The notes under the pieces were generated by a model. The model made no database searches. It was not told the DNA's origin and saw only the letters and a program-made list of their open reading frames with translations. From the NCBI GenBank assembly GCA_947044365.1, contig OX345638.1, positions 4,662,201-4,726,200 on the forward strand: 64,000 nucleotides of DNA, given 5' to 3'. This DNA comes from Petrosia ficiformis. Taxonomy: Eukaryota; Porifera; Demospongiae; Haplosclerida; Petrosiidae. Both the position numbers and the translations under genes were made by a program. Positions 33,450-45,800 of the stretch are shown piece after piece (positions within the stretch are counted from its first letter, which is position 1; every line of letters begins with the position of its first letter).

Positions 33450-34530
33450 ATGTGTATATCATTGATATGCTGAGAAAATCCAATTAATATTGTATCAATG
33501 GTATGCTGAGTATACTGCTTGAATGATATGAGCCTTTTATTGATATGCACTAAAAAGAACGAATCGAACATTCAATCATTATACATTCACAACAGACAGA
33601 CTGTAATTATTACAATACTAATAAATATAATTAATAATAATAATCACTCCATTGTATGTTTCTAGCTCTGAATGTATTTTTGCTGATTTTCCTTAGTCTG
33701 CAGAAAAAAAGAAAATTATCATTTTGACAATGCTATCTCTTACAGTCAATTAAAGATAAACACAATATGGTAACATCTCTTCAGTGGACAGATGGCATAC
33801 TGTTAGTGAATTCTCATATTTTATGTATATAGTATATCGGGTAAAAGGTTCTGCCAATCACATAATTTGTTATTATACAACTTGCATCATATACATGTAT
33901 ATATATTATACGTATATATATATATATACTTTATATAGTTACATCTCAAGTTTCCCTTCCTCGACCATACAAATCAATAAGTATAGGCCAATTCTCTTCC
34001 AGCAACAATTGTTGAGTAGTACAAGCCCCTATAGGCTCACATGATACAAAAATACACTTACTTGGAAACCCAAATAACACATTCCAATCAAACAGTTTCC
34101 AATGTGAAAGCACAGCAAGCTTTATACCAGTACAGAGATCATGAATAAATTCATAGTGCTTTCAATATGAGTAGGTCAGCTGTTAGTCAGGTGTGGCCTC
34201 ACCTTTGACCATGCCCAACACTGCAAGTATGCAACACCCCATTATGCAAGTAGAATTGTGCTACATAATGATAGGCATACAGATACTAATCTGTAAATTT
34301 GGTTAATATATACAAAGTTATATATACATGTACTGCATGTACATGTGTATATTACTGTATTATAACCACTGGCTATAAACTATATCACCTTATCAAGTCA
34401 GCCCAATAATTATGATAATATTCACGAGCTATCCTTTAAGTATGATACAACATAAAACCATGGCTATTTATAAATAATATCGTACACCTCTAACCAATGT
34501 TGTATAATATATGTACAAGACATGGGTTGG
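33450..34530. other. Non-coding, AT-rich
   Basis: Nothing recognised. Includes (TA)-rich patches near 33895-33930. Confidence 0.4.
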
Positions 34531-35907
34531 GGGTGTGTCTGGTGTGATGTAGTATCAATATTAACAAGGTGCCACTGATTCTTTCAGCATGATCCTTTTA
34601 TATATCCTGATCAGTTGGCTCATTATCGAATGGGATGTAGTTATGGCACTTGTCTATTTCTGACCATCACTGAAATGGACATAGGAAGGATAGTCATTAT
34701 TAGTCTAGTTTAAGGTTTAAGAGCTGTTTGCTATCATTGAGCTGTATGTGGTTTCTCTAGCAATTTTTAACCCATTTAACTTTGAGAATAATAGCTTTCA
34801 CAATGTCCTGTTCTGAAATAATTATAAACTGAAACATTGTAATCATTAAAAACATTTTGCTAATTTCTTTTTTCTTGTGTTAGATATTCAGAACTAGAAG
34901 TATACTTCTGTCAAGAACTATTTTTCAAGGTTAGTTTTAGTAATAAGACATGAAGAGAGAGTGGGTGGCCTGACAGTAAATAGTAATTATTGAACATACC
35001 CACCAATAGTCCTATTGCATGTATACTATAAGAGGTAAAGAATTAATTACATTACTACTTGTGTGATGTCACTTCCAGTTGCTCTCTTCAGGATGAAAGA
35101 ATTTGCTAAAATAGCTCTATCGATGTTATTATATTTATAAGAATGTAGTGTAAAACTAGAACCCAAGTACTTTATTGTGTTGTGATGAGTGTTTATATGA
35201 TGTGGTGAGGATACACAAAGACTCAATAGAGTCCATCCTTGGCATGTTGTATATACTTACTCAACACCTTGTAAAATTATATGTAAATGGGATGAAACTG
35301 TCATGTGTGTTCTATAGCTACACTGACCTTGAAAACCACAAACCCTACAAATGTGTTAGTTGGTGTACATGTGTAATTTGAGGTGGTGAGTTCAAACCTT
35401 TCAGAAATTTTCAATTACAAGCTGCCATTTTGTAGTTACAATCAATTCTCTTCGTTTTGATCGAATTGACCTCTGAATCACTCACCAATACAGTGAAATT
35501 TAATTATATGCAACACTTTTAACATGTCCTCACACATTCAATATGTATATACATGACAGAATTAGCCTTATATTACATCATATATACAAGAAAGTGTAAT
35601 GCATGTAAAAATCACTAGAAGTATAATTAATATTATTACAAACAGGTTAATTATATTCAGAAGTCAATCTGTAACATTATGAAATATTGGCATCAATACA
35701 CAAACAGCTTGAAAGAATGTAGCACACTTTAATTCAGGTACTAAAGAAACTGCAGCCTTACATATACTATTAATTGTTTACCAACAATCCTTAGCATATG
35801 AATAAATTGAATTGTGTACTTTTAAGTGTTCAGTTTCATATGTTTTCACCATCTTATAGTTAATTCACTATTGTGAAATGGGAATGTAGCGATACACTAA
35901 AATTCTA

Positions 35908-36397
35908 TGTAGGCATGTTGATTAAGTGTATATGTACATATTTTGACAATTTTAAAGTTATCATATCACCATTACCATTAGGCCCCTAAAAGTCAATTGG
36001 ACCAAAAAAAAGATTCTGAGTGCAGAATGGCTGCTCGTAATTGAATAAATCCAAAAGATATGAACTCAGCACCTAAAAGTACACAAATACAACAACTAAC
36101 ACATTCATAGGGTTTGTGGATTTTAATTTATTCATGTGAAAGACATACAAACTCCATAATACACACTGTAATGATTAAATGACATTTGCAAAATCTGACA
36201 ATAGCGATTTACCAACTATTCCATGTAGACATGTTTGTGGAGTGTATGTGTACATGTTTTGACCATTTGTAAGTTATCATATCTATCAAATAACCAATAG
36301 GCACCTAAATGTCAACTGGACCAAAACAAACATAAAAATGACAGTAACTAGAAAGTGGCTGCTCGTAATTGAAATATTCCGAAAGGTTTGAACTCAG
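35908..36397 (+). repeat. Direct repeat pair, period about 320 bp
   Basis: Both 35908-36070 and 36224-36397 contain tggctgctcgtaattgaa, aagttatcatat and tgaactcag with many substitutions. An inverse partial copy lies at 35388-35430. Confidence 0.75.
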
Positions 36398-36494
36398 AAA
36401 AGCACTATTACTAAATTTTACCACAATTTCAAAGGTACTTTGTACTATCAAGATCATTATAGCTATTAAACATGATTCATCACATTGATAATAT

Positions 36495-37148
36495 CAGGAG
36501 CGCATGAACCCCGCCGAAGGCTGGGAAGGAGCGTACAACTGCTATATAAAATGCTGTGTCAACCTTTGTCGAACGAATTGCATAAATTGCCCATATATGG
36601 GTAAACAAGGCAGAGGCGTTAAGTGGCTGACGATACACAAAATTAAAAATCTACTGACAAACTCTGCCCAATGCACGTGCAGTATTACCCTAGGATAGAG
36701 AAAGGCAGCTGTAGCGAGCCTATGTTCCATGAAGAGAAGCACATCAACATCGCTTGCTTCACTACTTCAAGAAGCAACGAAGAATATGGGAGTATATAAA
36801 AAAGTGGCAGCCCCAAAAGAAAAGGCTACAGGCCAAAACAACGACGAATAAACTTCACAAGAACTTCCAAGGAAGGTTAGTTGCTCATGAAATGAACAGC
36901 ACCCACTTCTCTCACTCTACTTATAAGATACATCACCTCCTTCTTCAACAGCTGTCTAGTATATAGAACGTTTAGCAGCTTTTGTCGCCATTTTTATCAC
37001 ATGCAGCACACGGCGCTTGGCGTGTATGTTTACACCATAGCACTTCAAACACATTAAGAAACTCATTATCTGAAGTACTTTCATTTGACAAAGGTTGACA
37101 CAGCTTTCATATAGCTGTTGTACGCTTCTTGGGATTCATGTGCTCCTG
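36495..37148. mobile_element. CAGGAGC-ended repeat, copy 2 (complete)
   Basis: About 654 bp with terminal inverted repeats of roughly 75 bp: CAGGAGCGCATGAACCCC at the left, the inverse of CAGGAGCACATGAATCCC at the right, and GCTGTGTCAACCTTTGTCG in both. ATAT flanks each side. No transposase; superfamily not assigned. Confidence 0.82.
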
Positions 37149-39302
37149 ATATTATAAATACTGTATATAATTTCACGAGGTGTTGAGTAAGTATATACAA
37201 CATGCCAAGGACAGACCCTATTGAGTCTTTGTGTATCCTCACCACATCATATAAACACTCATCACAAGACAATAAAGTACTTGGGTTTTTGTTTTTCACT
37301 ACATTCTGTTAAATGGAATAATATCACAGAGCAAGTTTCGTTCGTCCTTAAGATTGTAAGAAGAGATGTCACACAGTAGTAATGTAATTCATCAGCTCAT
37401 ACATGCAAAAGGACTATTGGTGGGTACATGTATGTTTGGCATTAATTGTTTCCTGTAACACTACCACCCTCTCTGTCTTCAAGTCTTATAAAGCTAACCT
37501 TAGAAAATAGTTCTCTAACAATGGATATTCTACCTATATGTACATCACATTCAATGATGACTCAACTCGTCAGGAAGATGTAAAAGGATCATGCTGATAG
37601 AACGGTATTTCATTAATATCCATACTACAGGATACACACAACTTATGGTGTATATGTAATATACATGAATATTAACAAGATGCCGTTCTTTGAGCATGAT
37701 CCAATGTAAAGACAAATGATTTATATATAATTATATATTGATGAGGGATTAGTTTGATAAGGTGACATAACAAGTCAACATACATGAAGTATACATACCT
37801 TAGTTGTAACCACCAAAAAGAATAATTTCATCCTTCAGCTTGGTTGTCCCTCTATTACTTTAAATCAATCAAGCAACTTCAGTTCCACCATTCGTATTCT
37901 ATCAGTACACGATTGCCTGATCCAAACCGAGTATGAATTAACACCAGTTCATCAAGTCACAGTCCAAACTGACTTTGGCACATATTTCTCTTGTACAAAA
38001 TTTCATCACAATGTCTGGTAGCCTAGTGAGTTATTAAATTAATAACAGTATCACATGACATAATCAGGCAGGAGAACAGTCATTTTGAACCATCTAGAAA
38101 AGGTGGAAATGATGAAAGTTGCAACAGTGGTAAGTTCTTCATTTTATGTATATATATTTATTTACATGTAGGTCTATATTTTACTTAAGCACAAAGGAAC
38201 CTGTAACTTGTAACAGATGAGATAACCAAATAAGCATATTATTCTGTTAATGAAGTATGAAAAGTACTTGAGTTGAGAAGATGGTGAAAAGTACATGCTA
38301 GACAACAAGGCAGTGCACAAGGCCACAAGCATGTTAATTATGAGTGTAGAAAGATACGCTTACATACAAGAATGGCAGAGCTCGAGAGAGATGTTCTTAA
38401 TAAAGCCAGGTACATGACTATACTCATATATGGTAAATCTTATTACCCTTGACTTCATTATACAAACATTTCCTCCTCTTCACAGATATTATAACAGGTA
38501 CAGGTATATGTCACTTGTACAGTACATGTACATTGTATATGTATAATGTACATGTATATGTACAATGTACATGTATATGTCACTTGCACAGTACATCCAC
38601 ATGTACAATATGTAGTAGTAGTACTAGTAATATGTAGCAATAGTACTAGTAATAGTACTAGTAACTTGTAATATATAAACTAGACAGCACAGTACATGTA
38701 GTAGTAACAGTTTACACAGCAGGAGTAAAATAATTACCTGTACATGACATACTCTACTAGTAGCTATTGATAACAGTTGTCTAGTATAATTAAATTGTGT
38801 ATGTGCATTTCATCTCATTACCACATAATGTTAATTAGTCTGGACATTGACTGAGAAAACTCATATTCATCCAGGCCCTATATTTCATTGTAGAGTACAG
38901 TTCTGTATTATACAGTGCATGTATATCACAGTTTTTGATAAGTCTTGAAGCATGGGCCAAATTAGTTCAAAAATGGTTAGTGTGTGCACCATTGGTAATA
39001 CATCTTGACCAAATTAACAAAGAGGTAATGCTATTAGTGACAATATAATCATAATTAACTGCGCCACTTGCTCAAAGAGAGAACTGTGCAGTGCCAAATA
39101 AGAAGCTCTTTGGGCCAATGGTGTGCCATATAAGCTTTTCAAAAACACTGATGTATATGTACATGTACATGTAATAAATTACAAATGTACATGTACACTA
39201 GAAATTGTATAATTAAACAAAGGTAGTGTGACACAAATTACTTAATATACATGTATGACAAAGTGTATAGGAGCATGCATAGAGTATACACTGATCAAGT
39301 GA

Positions 39303-39645
39303 TCAGGGACATGTAATGTATTGAGTATATAGTGATCGAGTGATCAGGGACATGTAATGTATTGAGTATACAGTGATCACGCTCCTAGTGATGTTGATGC
39401 ACAAAGTGAATCCAACTCTTCCTTGAGATTCTTTCACAGCTTTCTGGTGACATGCCACAAGTCCTGAAGTTTTGAGAAGCTTTGACAGTGGAAGATCGCC
39501 TTCCCTAATTGTAGGGTGCTTAGAACCAGTAACACAACTTGATAAAGGAGCTGAATGCTGCACAGAAGGGATCCGTGATTGTGTGGTTGCTGCATTATCC
39601 ATCATGGTTTGCAATGTGGTAACATAACGCCTCAATGCCTACTTA
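39303..39645 (-). other. Exon-like open frame in the foldback loop, function unknown
   Basis: After an acceptor-like gttaagtag on the - strand, the frame reads LRRYVTTLQTMMDNAATTQS and continues KHPTIREGDLPLSKLL and KAVKESQGRVGF, of normal protein complexity. Two copies of a 50-bp direct repeat (gatcagggacatgtaatgta) follow at 39300-39375, so its last codons are repeat-derived. No domain recognised. It might be cargo or transposase of the surrounding element. Confidence 0.3.
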
Positions 39646-40628
39646 ACACATGATGAGTACATTGTAAATATTATTATAAAGGTCATGTACTTTTCGCAAG
39701 GGTGTGCTACACACTTATACGGAAGTATGATGCTCTCCCTCTCTTTATATTATGTACTCTTGGTATAACTAATAGTCAACTCCTTGTTTACACACAACAC
39801 AAAAAAAACATTGTGATGAGCAATACTACTGATGATTAATTAAAATACATGTATTCACTAATTGAGTATCTGATGATTACTTTGTGATTACTTTGCTAAT
39901 GCGTACATGTATACAATATGTGACATAGTCATAATTCACATTGTATAAACAGATATTTAGTAGCTGTATAGTATTCATTAGTACCTGTGTAACATATTGT
40001 CTTTATGCTATGGAAGTAATGTAACAAGTAATTGAATTTTAAGACAGATGTAATCAGGAATCACAATTGATTACAATTTTACAGTATTACTCATCCCTAG
40101 TAATAATGAATGGGGTATTATGAAACAAAATTTCAACACTGCTTTATGTTATTTGAATATTGATTTACTTACTTAACAAATATTTCAGCTTGTTTAATTT
40201 TCATAACTTGTTTCTGATAATCAGCCCACACAATTTCCTGTAACTACTATAGATCTCTAAACAACAGCCTCTGTGTTTTATTTGTCAGCTATTCATTTAT
40301 TGTTTGTGTATGTGCAGATATATAACATGTGTACATTAATTAGCATTTGAATAACAAAATTGAGTATTTGTTTCAGCTCTTATTTTAAAATTCATTATTT
40401 TGTTTAAAAGTTTTTTTCAAGAACAAATACATGTATAATTATATTATCCTGAGAATAAATCAATGATAATTTGTTTAGTAATATTTACAAGTATTATATT
40501 CTATATTGAATAGTACATGTCATAATAAACCATACAATGTACATTCATGTAGTATGTAAATACTATTATGTACAACATCTTATGTGTTATTACTTCCTAT
40601 AAGGAGTCACACAATAATGTTATATATG

Positions 40629-40850
40629 TGACCTAATTTTTCCTGCACGATTGTTATCATCAAACGCTTACATGTACCTTCAATCGCTCATCATTCCGCC
40701 ATTTTGTACAGGAAGTCAATTGGTATCAAGGAAGGGGTATTATTAAGCTTGTTGGATACCAAATTTCATTTACTTCCTGTACAAAATGACGGAATGACGA
40801 GTGATTGAATGTAAGCGTTTGATCATAATAATTTTGTGGGAAAAGGTCAC
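40629..40850. repeat. Inverted repeat (hairpin) in the foldback loop
   Basis: Arms of 70-88 bp: atcaaacgcttacat, catcattccgccattttgta and caggaagt on the left are mirrored at 40782-40849. Spacer about 65 bp. Confidence 0.85.
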
Positions 40851-41146
40851 TTTTCAAACATTAAGTCAAATATAGTCTCATATGAAGTATGTTTTGTATA
40901 TACATGTAAATGTTATTAGGATAATAACAACAAGAAATGAAGCGTCACAATAATAATATACCATAGGTTATACATAATTACTATAATATTATACATTATA
41001 TACTATACTTTATTATATGACATGTACTTTATATACTATTCAAAATCAAAAGAAACTAGTATTTGTAAACATTACCTTATAGGGAAAAACAATTTGGCAT
41101 ATTTTACAATTAGAGTTATCCCACATTGAATGATGCCAAGACTTTT

Positions 41147-41425
41147 CATAACTTACTATTGTATGTTTACACCACATCCATTGACATGTATCTTGTGATG
41201 AGATATAAGACTGAAACGATTTGTTGTTTACAGGTACTGAGTGACTATTTTATAATGTAAAAGGGAATTTATAATACATGTACATTACATTTTATAGTGG
41301 AGATACACAACAACAGTTTATATAATACTGTACTGCATATAATATTGTTATACAGAATTTCCAGTTTATATTATTATAATTTAAACATCAACTGATGTGG
41401 TGTAAACATACAATAGTAAGTTATG
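41147..41425. mobile_element. 279-bp MITE with 32-bp perfect inverted repeats
   Basis: 41147-41178 and 41394-41425 are exact reverse complements over 32 bp (cataacttactattgtatg and on to caccacatc). No target duplication could be fixed. Confidence 0.82.
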
Positions 41426-42808
41426 CTTAATACAAAACATCATTATAAAAATGTATTACACTTATGTACACAAGTACATGTATGACTATATGTATGTACA
41501 TGTGTATACTATACAATGTATAGTTATACACAGTACCTGTATCAAAATCTGGATAGTATTTTTCTGTTGTGATATTCAAGTTTTCTATATACCTCTATAT
41601 AAGCCTACAATTAATTGTGTCCACTAAATTTAGCGATTTTTAAATGCTCAGATTTAGCATATAGAATTTCTGACCCATCCCTAATATATAACATATCTAA
41701 CATGTACACATTCATTAAATATATTTTTTTAACATGTACATTCATTACGTTAGTCACTAAAGTTGATAAAATTAGTAGATGTGATTAAAAGTGGACAATA
41801 TAGACATACATGTGTATATAAACACATGTATTGTACACATACATATACTTCTTTCTACATAATTATATATTTTCTAGTGTACATGTACATGTACATTTGT
41901 AATTTATTACATGTACATATACATCAGTGTTTTTGATAAACTCATATGGTGCATCATTGGCCCAAAGAACTTCTTATTTGGCACTGCACAGTTCATTCTT
42001 TGGGCCAGTGGCGCAATTAATTATGATTATATTGTCACTAACAGCATTACCTCTTTGTTAATTGGGTCAAGATGTATTTCCAATGGCACACACATCAACC
42101 ACTTTTGACCCAATTTAGCCCATGCTTCAAAACATATCAAACACTCTGTTATACGCATATGTACTGTATAGTACAGAACCGTACTATATAGTATAGTACA
42201 ATAAAATATAGGGCCTGGATGAATATGAGTTTTCTCTAGTCCAATGTCCAGACTAATTAACATCATGTGGTAATGAAGATGAAATGCACATACACAATAT
42301 AATTATGCTAGAACTGTTATCAATAGCTACTAGTATGATTAGTAGAGTATGTCATGTACAGGTAATTATTTTACACCTGCTGTGTAAACTGTTACTACTA
42401 CATGTACTGTGCTGTCTAGTTTATATATTACAAGCTACTAGTACTATTGCTACATATTGTACATATGCATGTACTGTACAAGTGATATATACATATACAA
42501 TGTACATGTACATGTACTGTACAAGTGACATGTACATGTACCTGTTATAATATCTGTGAAGAGGAGGAAATGTTTGTATTGTGAAGTCAAGGGTAATAAA
42601 ATTACCCTTGACTATTGAGTATAGTCATGTACTATTACTTTATAACAGATACCACTCTTGTTGTATCTACTCAGAATGCACACAAATCCACAACTAAAAT
42701 ATAATTATACCATTTACTGTAAATCCCATAATGTTAACGACCATTATATTTAACATTTTATGAATGTGTAAGGGTTTAACGAACATTTATGTTAACGATT
42801 TTCATTTT

Positions 42809-44245
42809 TTAATGATTTTCATTTTCAAACATTTCAGTAATGCCAATTTTTCCAAAAGGTTTCTTTAGAGTTTCTTTCTTGTCAGATAGTGTGGAGATAG
42901 CTGAAATCACCCAGTTAGCATGCAAGGGGTTTATCACCGAAGCTCTAAGATCTACCTTGATATCGCTCACAGACTTTCCTTCATCCATAGCTACTCTCAC
43001 TTCATCTGCGTACCATCTTGAAAACGAAGCTTTCATCATTTATTTAAAGTCTCCATTGACTCCAACATCTAGGGGCTGCAGCTCTCCTGTGCAACTAGCA
43101 GGAACATACACTTGATGTATGCTGTTCTCCTGAAGTTTTGCCAAAACATCACTACAACGATGAGCAGCAAATACATCGAAAATAGCTAACGCAGGATGGT
43201 CATCTGCTAGTTCCAGTTCCCTCTGTGTTTCCACAACATAAGGAATGATAACGTATCGAAGTACTCAATCATTGTTTCTGCTGTACTCCAATGATTTTCA
43301 CTGTGTGTAACATTCCCCTTAGTTGGAAATGTTATTTTAGGGTGCCAACCATTAGTCTTCCCCTGATATATCAACTGGGGAGGTAGGAGTGTTCCCGAAG
43401 CTGTAACTGCCAATACAACTGTGATTTCCCTTTTGTCTTCCTTTCCTACCACTGGAACTTGTGTACAACCTTGTTCAGCCATAGTCCAGTAGCTCACAGG
43501 TACCAATTTGGAACCAGTTCGATCCCAATTTATCAGTAACTCAGAAGGTATGCTGTGAGTTACTACTTCATCTTGAATTCTTCTCAAGAAATCAGCTCAG
43601 GAAAGTCAACAGGGAGTTTTCTTGCTGTTTTAGTGGCTTTCCTCATAACAAAGTTCCTACGGTGTAAGAATGACTGGGCCCATTTCTTGCCAAGATCCAG
43701 GTGGCCACCATACTCTTTCAGCAAACTGGGATTTTTATGTGATATAATACCTTTTGCTGCTGCTATGACGATGTTACAATTCACAATACCTCCTGCTTCA
43801 CGAAGTTGGCGAATATACATGTAAGCAGCAACCTGATCATCAAATTCTCCAACAAGTAAAGGTCTGCCTAAGGTAGCATGAGGCAAACTAGTGATAGCAT
43901 CAGCATCACTGAGAGTCTTCAACTTTGAGAGGTACATGTAAGTACGCTTGAAATTTCTCACAGTTCCTTCAGAGAGCTCATAACATAACTCCTTAGAGAA
44001 CTTCTCAACTGTGGAATTGTTTCCATTTTCACAGGCGTACTTTGCAATTTTAAGTCGAAGTGTAGCATCATAATGATGATATTGACCTCTCTTTTTTTCC
44101 CTTTAGTGGCAGCAAGCACCTCTTCATTGGCAGCAGCAACACCCCCATCTCCACTGGGATCTGGCAAAACAGATAGACTGGAGGACCTGGCTGGTGTCAA
44201 CCAACGACGGATAGACATCTTTACTAGTTTACTTAGCTTAGACAA
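42809..44245 (-). pseudogene. pogo/Tigger-family transposase with frameshifts
   Basis: Five consecutive - strand frames: 44245-43958, 43961-43584, 43587-43207, 43234-43040 and 43039-42809. They carry a DNA-binding region (GGHLDLGKKWAQSFLHRRNF), then the DDE_1 core. The three catalytic aspartates appear to be in LLINWDRTGSKLVP, ALAIFDVFAAHR and GELQPLDVGVNGDF. Frame changes near 43960, 43585, 43235 and 43040 disrupt it. A related fragment lies at 61560-62290. Confidence 0.88.
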
Positions 44246-44258
44246 CGTGTTTTTTATC

Positions 44259-44270
44259 TGCGCATGCGCA
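44259..44270. promoter_or_regulatory. 12-bp palindrome TGCGCATGCGCA, NRF1-like site
   Basis: Perfect palindrome upstream of the transposase start (44245, - strand) and just inside the right end of the element. It matches the core of the animal NRF1 binding site. The same 12 bp occur at 48483-48494 inside an unrelated hAT-type element. Role inferred. Confidence 0.4.
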
Positions 44271-44927
44271 AACTTTACTTAAATTATAACGACCATTAAT
44301 TTTAACGAAAATCAACTTTTCGTTAATTTCGTTAACATTAATAGACCGTTAACATTTATGGGATTTACAGTATTATTTATTGGGATAGTCTACCTGTAAC
44401 TACATGTATGTATGTATACATAATTGTGTTTTACTCTTTTTCTGGATTAACATTAGTACATTTCCAGAAACTAAACATGTGAATCTATAATTACAACAAA
44501 ATGTTGGCAACAAAAATTTTTGTTGTGTTAAATACAGGCTTTCTATACTTGTAGAGTACTGAAAAAAACAATAAATACACCAAGGATATAGGTTTAATCA
44601 TACATAGTAGTTACATACAGCAAAATGGTAGAAATGAATAAACAAATATATATTGGAGTCTTAATATATATATACATGTGTATTTGCCAACACTTTGGAA
44701 CCAAACAGAAAATATAGACAATCAATTATTATAACTACATTTATGATACAATTCTACATGTTATAATTGTTTGGTATAATTCTTGTAGTATACTAAGTCA
44801 CATGATAATAGTTTCCATAATAATTATTATGATGATATAACAGGTGGATGTAAGTATCACAGGTACATGTACTGTTAACAAATCCAATTCTGTACATACA
44901 TGTACATTTATTATGTACCTTGTTCAG

Positions 44928-44994
44928 AAGGACTTTTGATTCTATTGGTTCATTGGTGAAACAAGCAGAAGAAGATGAGGAGGAAGAGGATTAA
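44928..44994 (+). CDS. Possible terminal exon with acidic tail
   Basis: After acceptor ttgttcag the frame reads RTFDSIGSLVKQAEEDEEEE then D and TAA (44992-44994). The complexity and acidic C-terminus look like a real last exon, but no upstream exon was identified. Low confidence. Confidence 0.25.
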
Positions 44995-45329
44995 GTTAGG
45001 ACTGTCAAGATTGAAATACATTAATCATCTGAAAAACTAAGTTTTTCCCAGTCAACTTCACGTTTCTCACTCAGTTTCTCTTACGAAAATAGAAATTGGT
45101 CCACATAGGAATACAAGATTATCTTCTAAAATGAAAAATTTGAAAGATGTTATATTTATAATGTATACAAAACCATGATGTATAATCACACAATCTGGTC
45201 TATGATATATAATAATAAAACATTATAAAAGAAAATGAAAAACGCAATGAGATGGCATAAAATACATACATAAATTCAAAATGAACTCACAAAACAATGC
45301 ACAAACACTACATGTATTGGTTTGTGGTT

Positions 45330-45800
45330 CATTATATATATTGGGAATGAGTCTTAATAGTTCATTCGTGTATTGTGAATGGGTCTTAATATTTCATTAC
45401 TTGCATTGGGAATAGGTACTAGAACATGTGTAGTTCATTACGTGTATTGGGAATGAGTACCAGTAATTCATTACATGCATTGGCAATGAGTCTTGGTATT
45501 TCATTAAAAGTATTGTGAATGAATCCTAATAATTCATTACATGTATTGGGAATAATTCATTACATGCATTGGGAATGAGTCCTAATAATTCATTACATGT
45601 ATTGGGAATAATTCATTACATGCATTGCGAATGAGTCCTAATAATTCATTACATGCATTGGGAATGAGTCCTAATAATTCATTACATGTATTGTGAATGA
45701 GTTTTGGTATTTCATTAAATGTACTGGAAATAAATGTTGATAGTTCATTACATATATTGGTAAAATGTCCTTGTAGTTGATTACATGTATCAGAAATGAG
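45330..45800 (+). repeat. Minisatellite, unit about 33 bp
   Basis: About 12 imperfect copies of aattcattacatgtattggg followed by aatgagtcctaat, some shortened. No coding potential. Confidence 0.92.

Larger units (their letters stand above)
34540..37662. repeat. Complex inverted-repeat structure
   Basis: The left arm (34540-35291) matches the reverse complement of 37149-37662, e.g. caacaccttgtaaaattat, gtgatgagtgtttatatgat and aaaaggatcatgctga in both. The left arm has about 200 bp of extra sequence. Inside lie a second inverted pair (about 35335-35560 with 35900-36125), a direct repeat of about 165-175 bp (35908-36070, 36224-36397), and an inserted CAGGAGC-ended element (36495-37148). Arms are clearly diverged, so the structure is old. 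Confidence 0.78.
38410..42632. mobile_element. 4.2-kb foldback-like element with about 0.8-kb inverted arms
   Basis: Arms 38410-39214 and 41861-42632 are reverse complements with moderate divergence along their whole length. Shared landmarks include gtacatgactatactca at the outer ends, aaacatttcctcctcttcac, catattcatccaggcccta and gtgccaaataagaag. The 2.6-kb loop holds a - strand exon-like frame (39303-39635), a hairpin (40629-40850) and a MITE (41147-41425). No target duplication was found, so an inverted duplication is possible instead of a transposon. Confidence 0.82.
42717..44370 (-). mobile_element. pogo/Tigger-family DNA transposon, complete ends, broken transposase
   Basis: Inverted ends CTGTAAATCCCATAA and CTGTAAATCCCATAAATG, with TA duplications (42715-42716, 44371-44372). 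1654 bp. Secondary repeats of a GTTAACG motif lie just inside both ends. The - strand transposase fills the element but has several frameshifts. Confidence 0.92.

Noticed and set aside
38449..38640. Tyr/Cys/Thr-rich frames on both strands
   Set aside because: Derived from tacatgta-rich sequence in the foldback arm; frames on both strands reflect self-complementarity.
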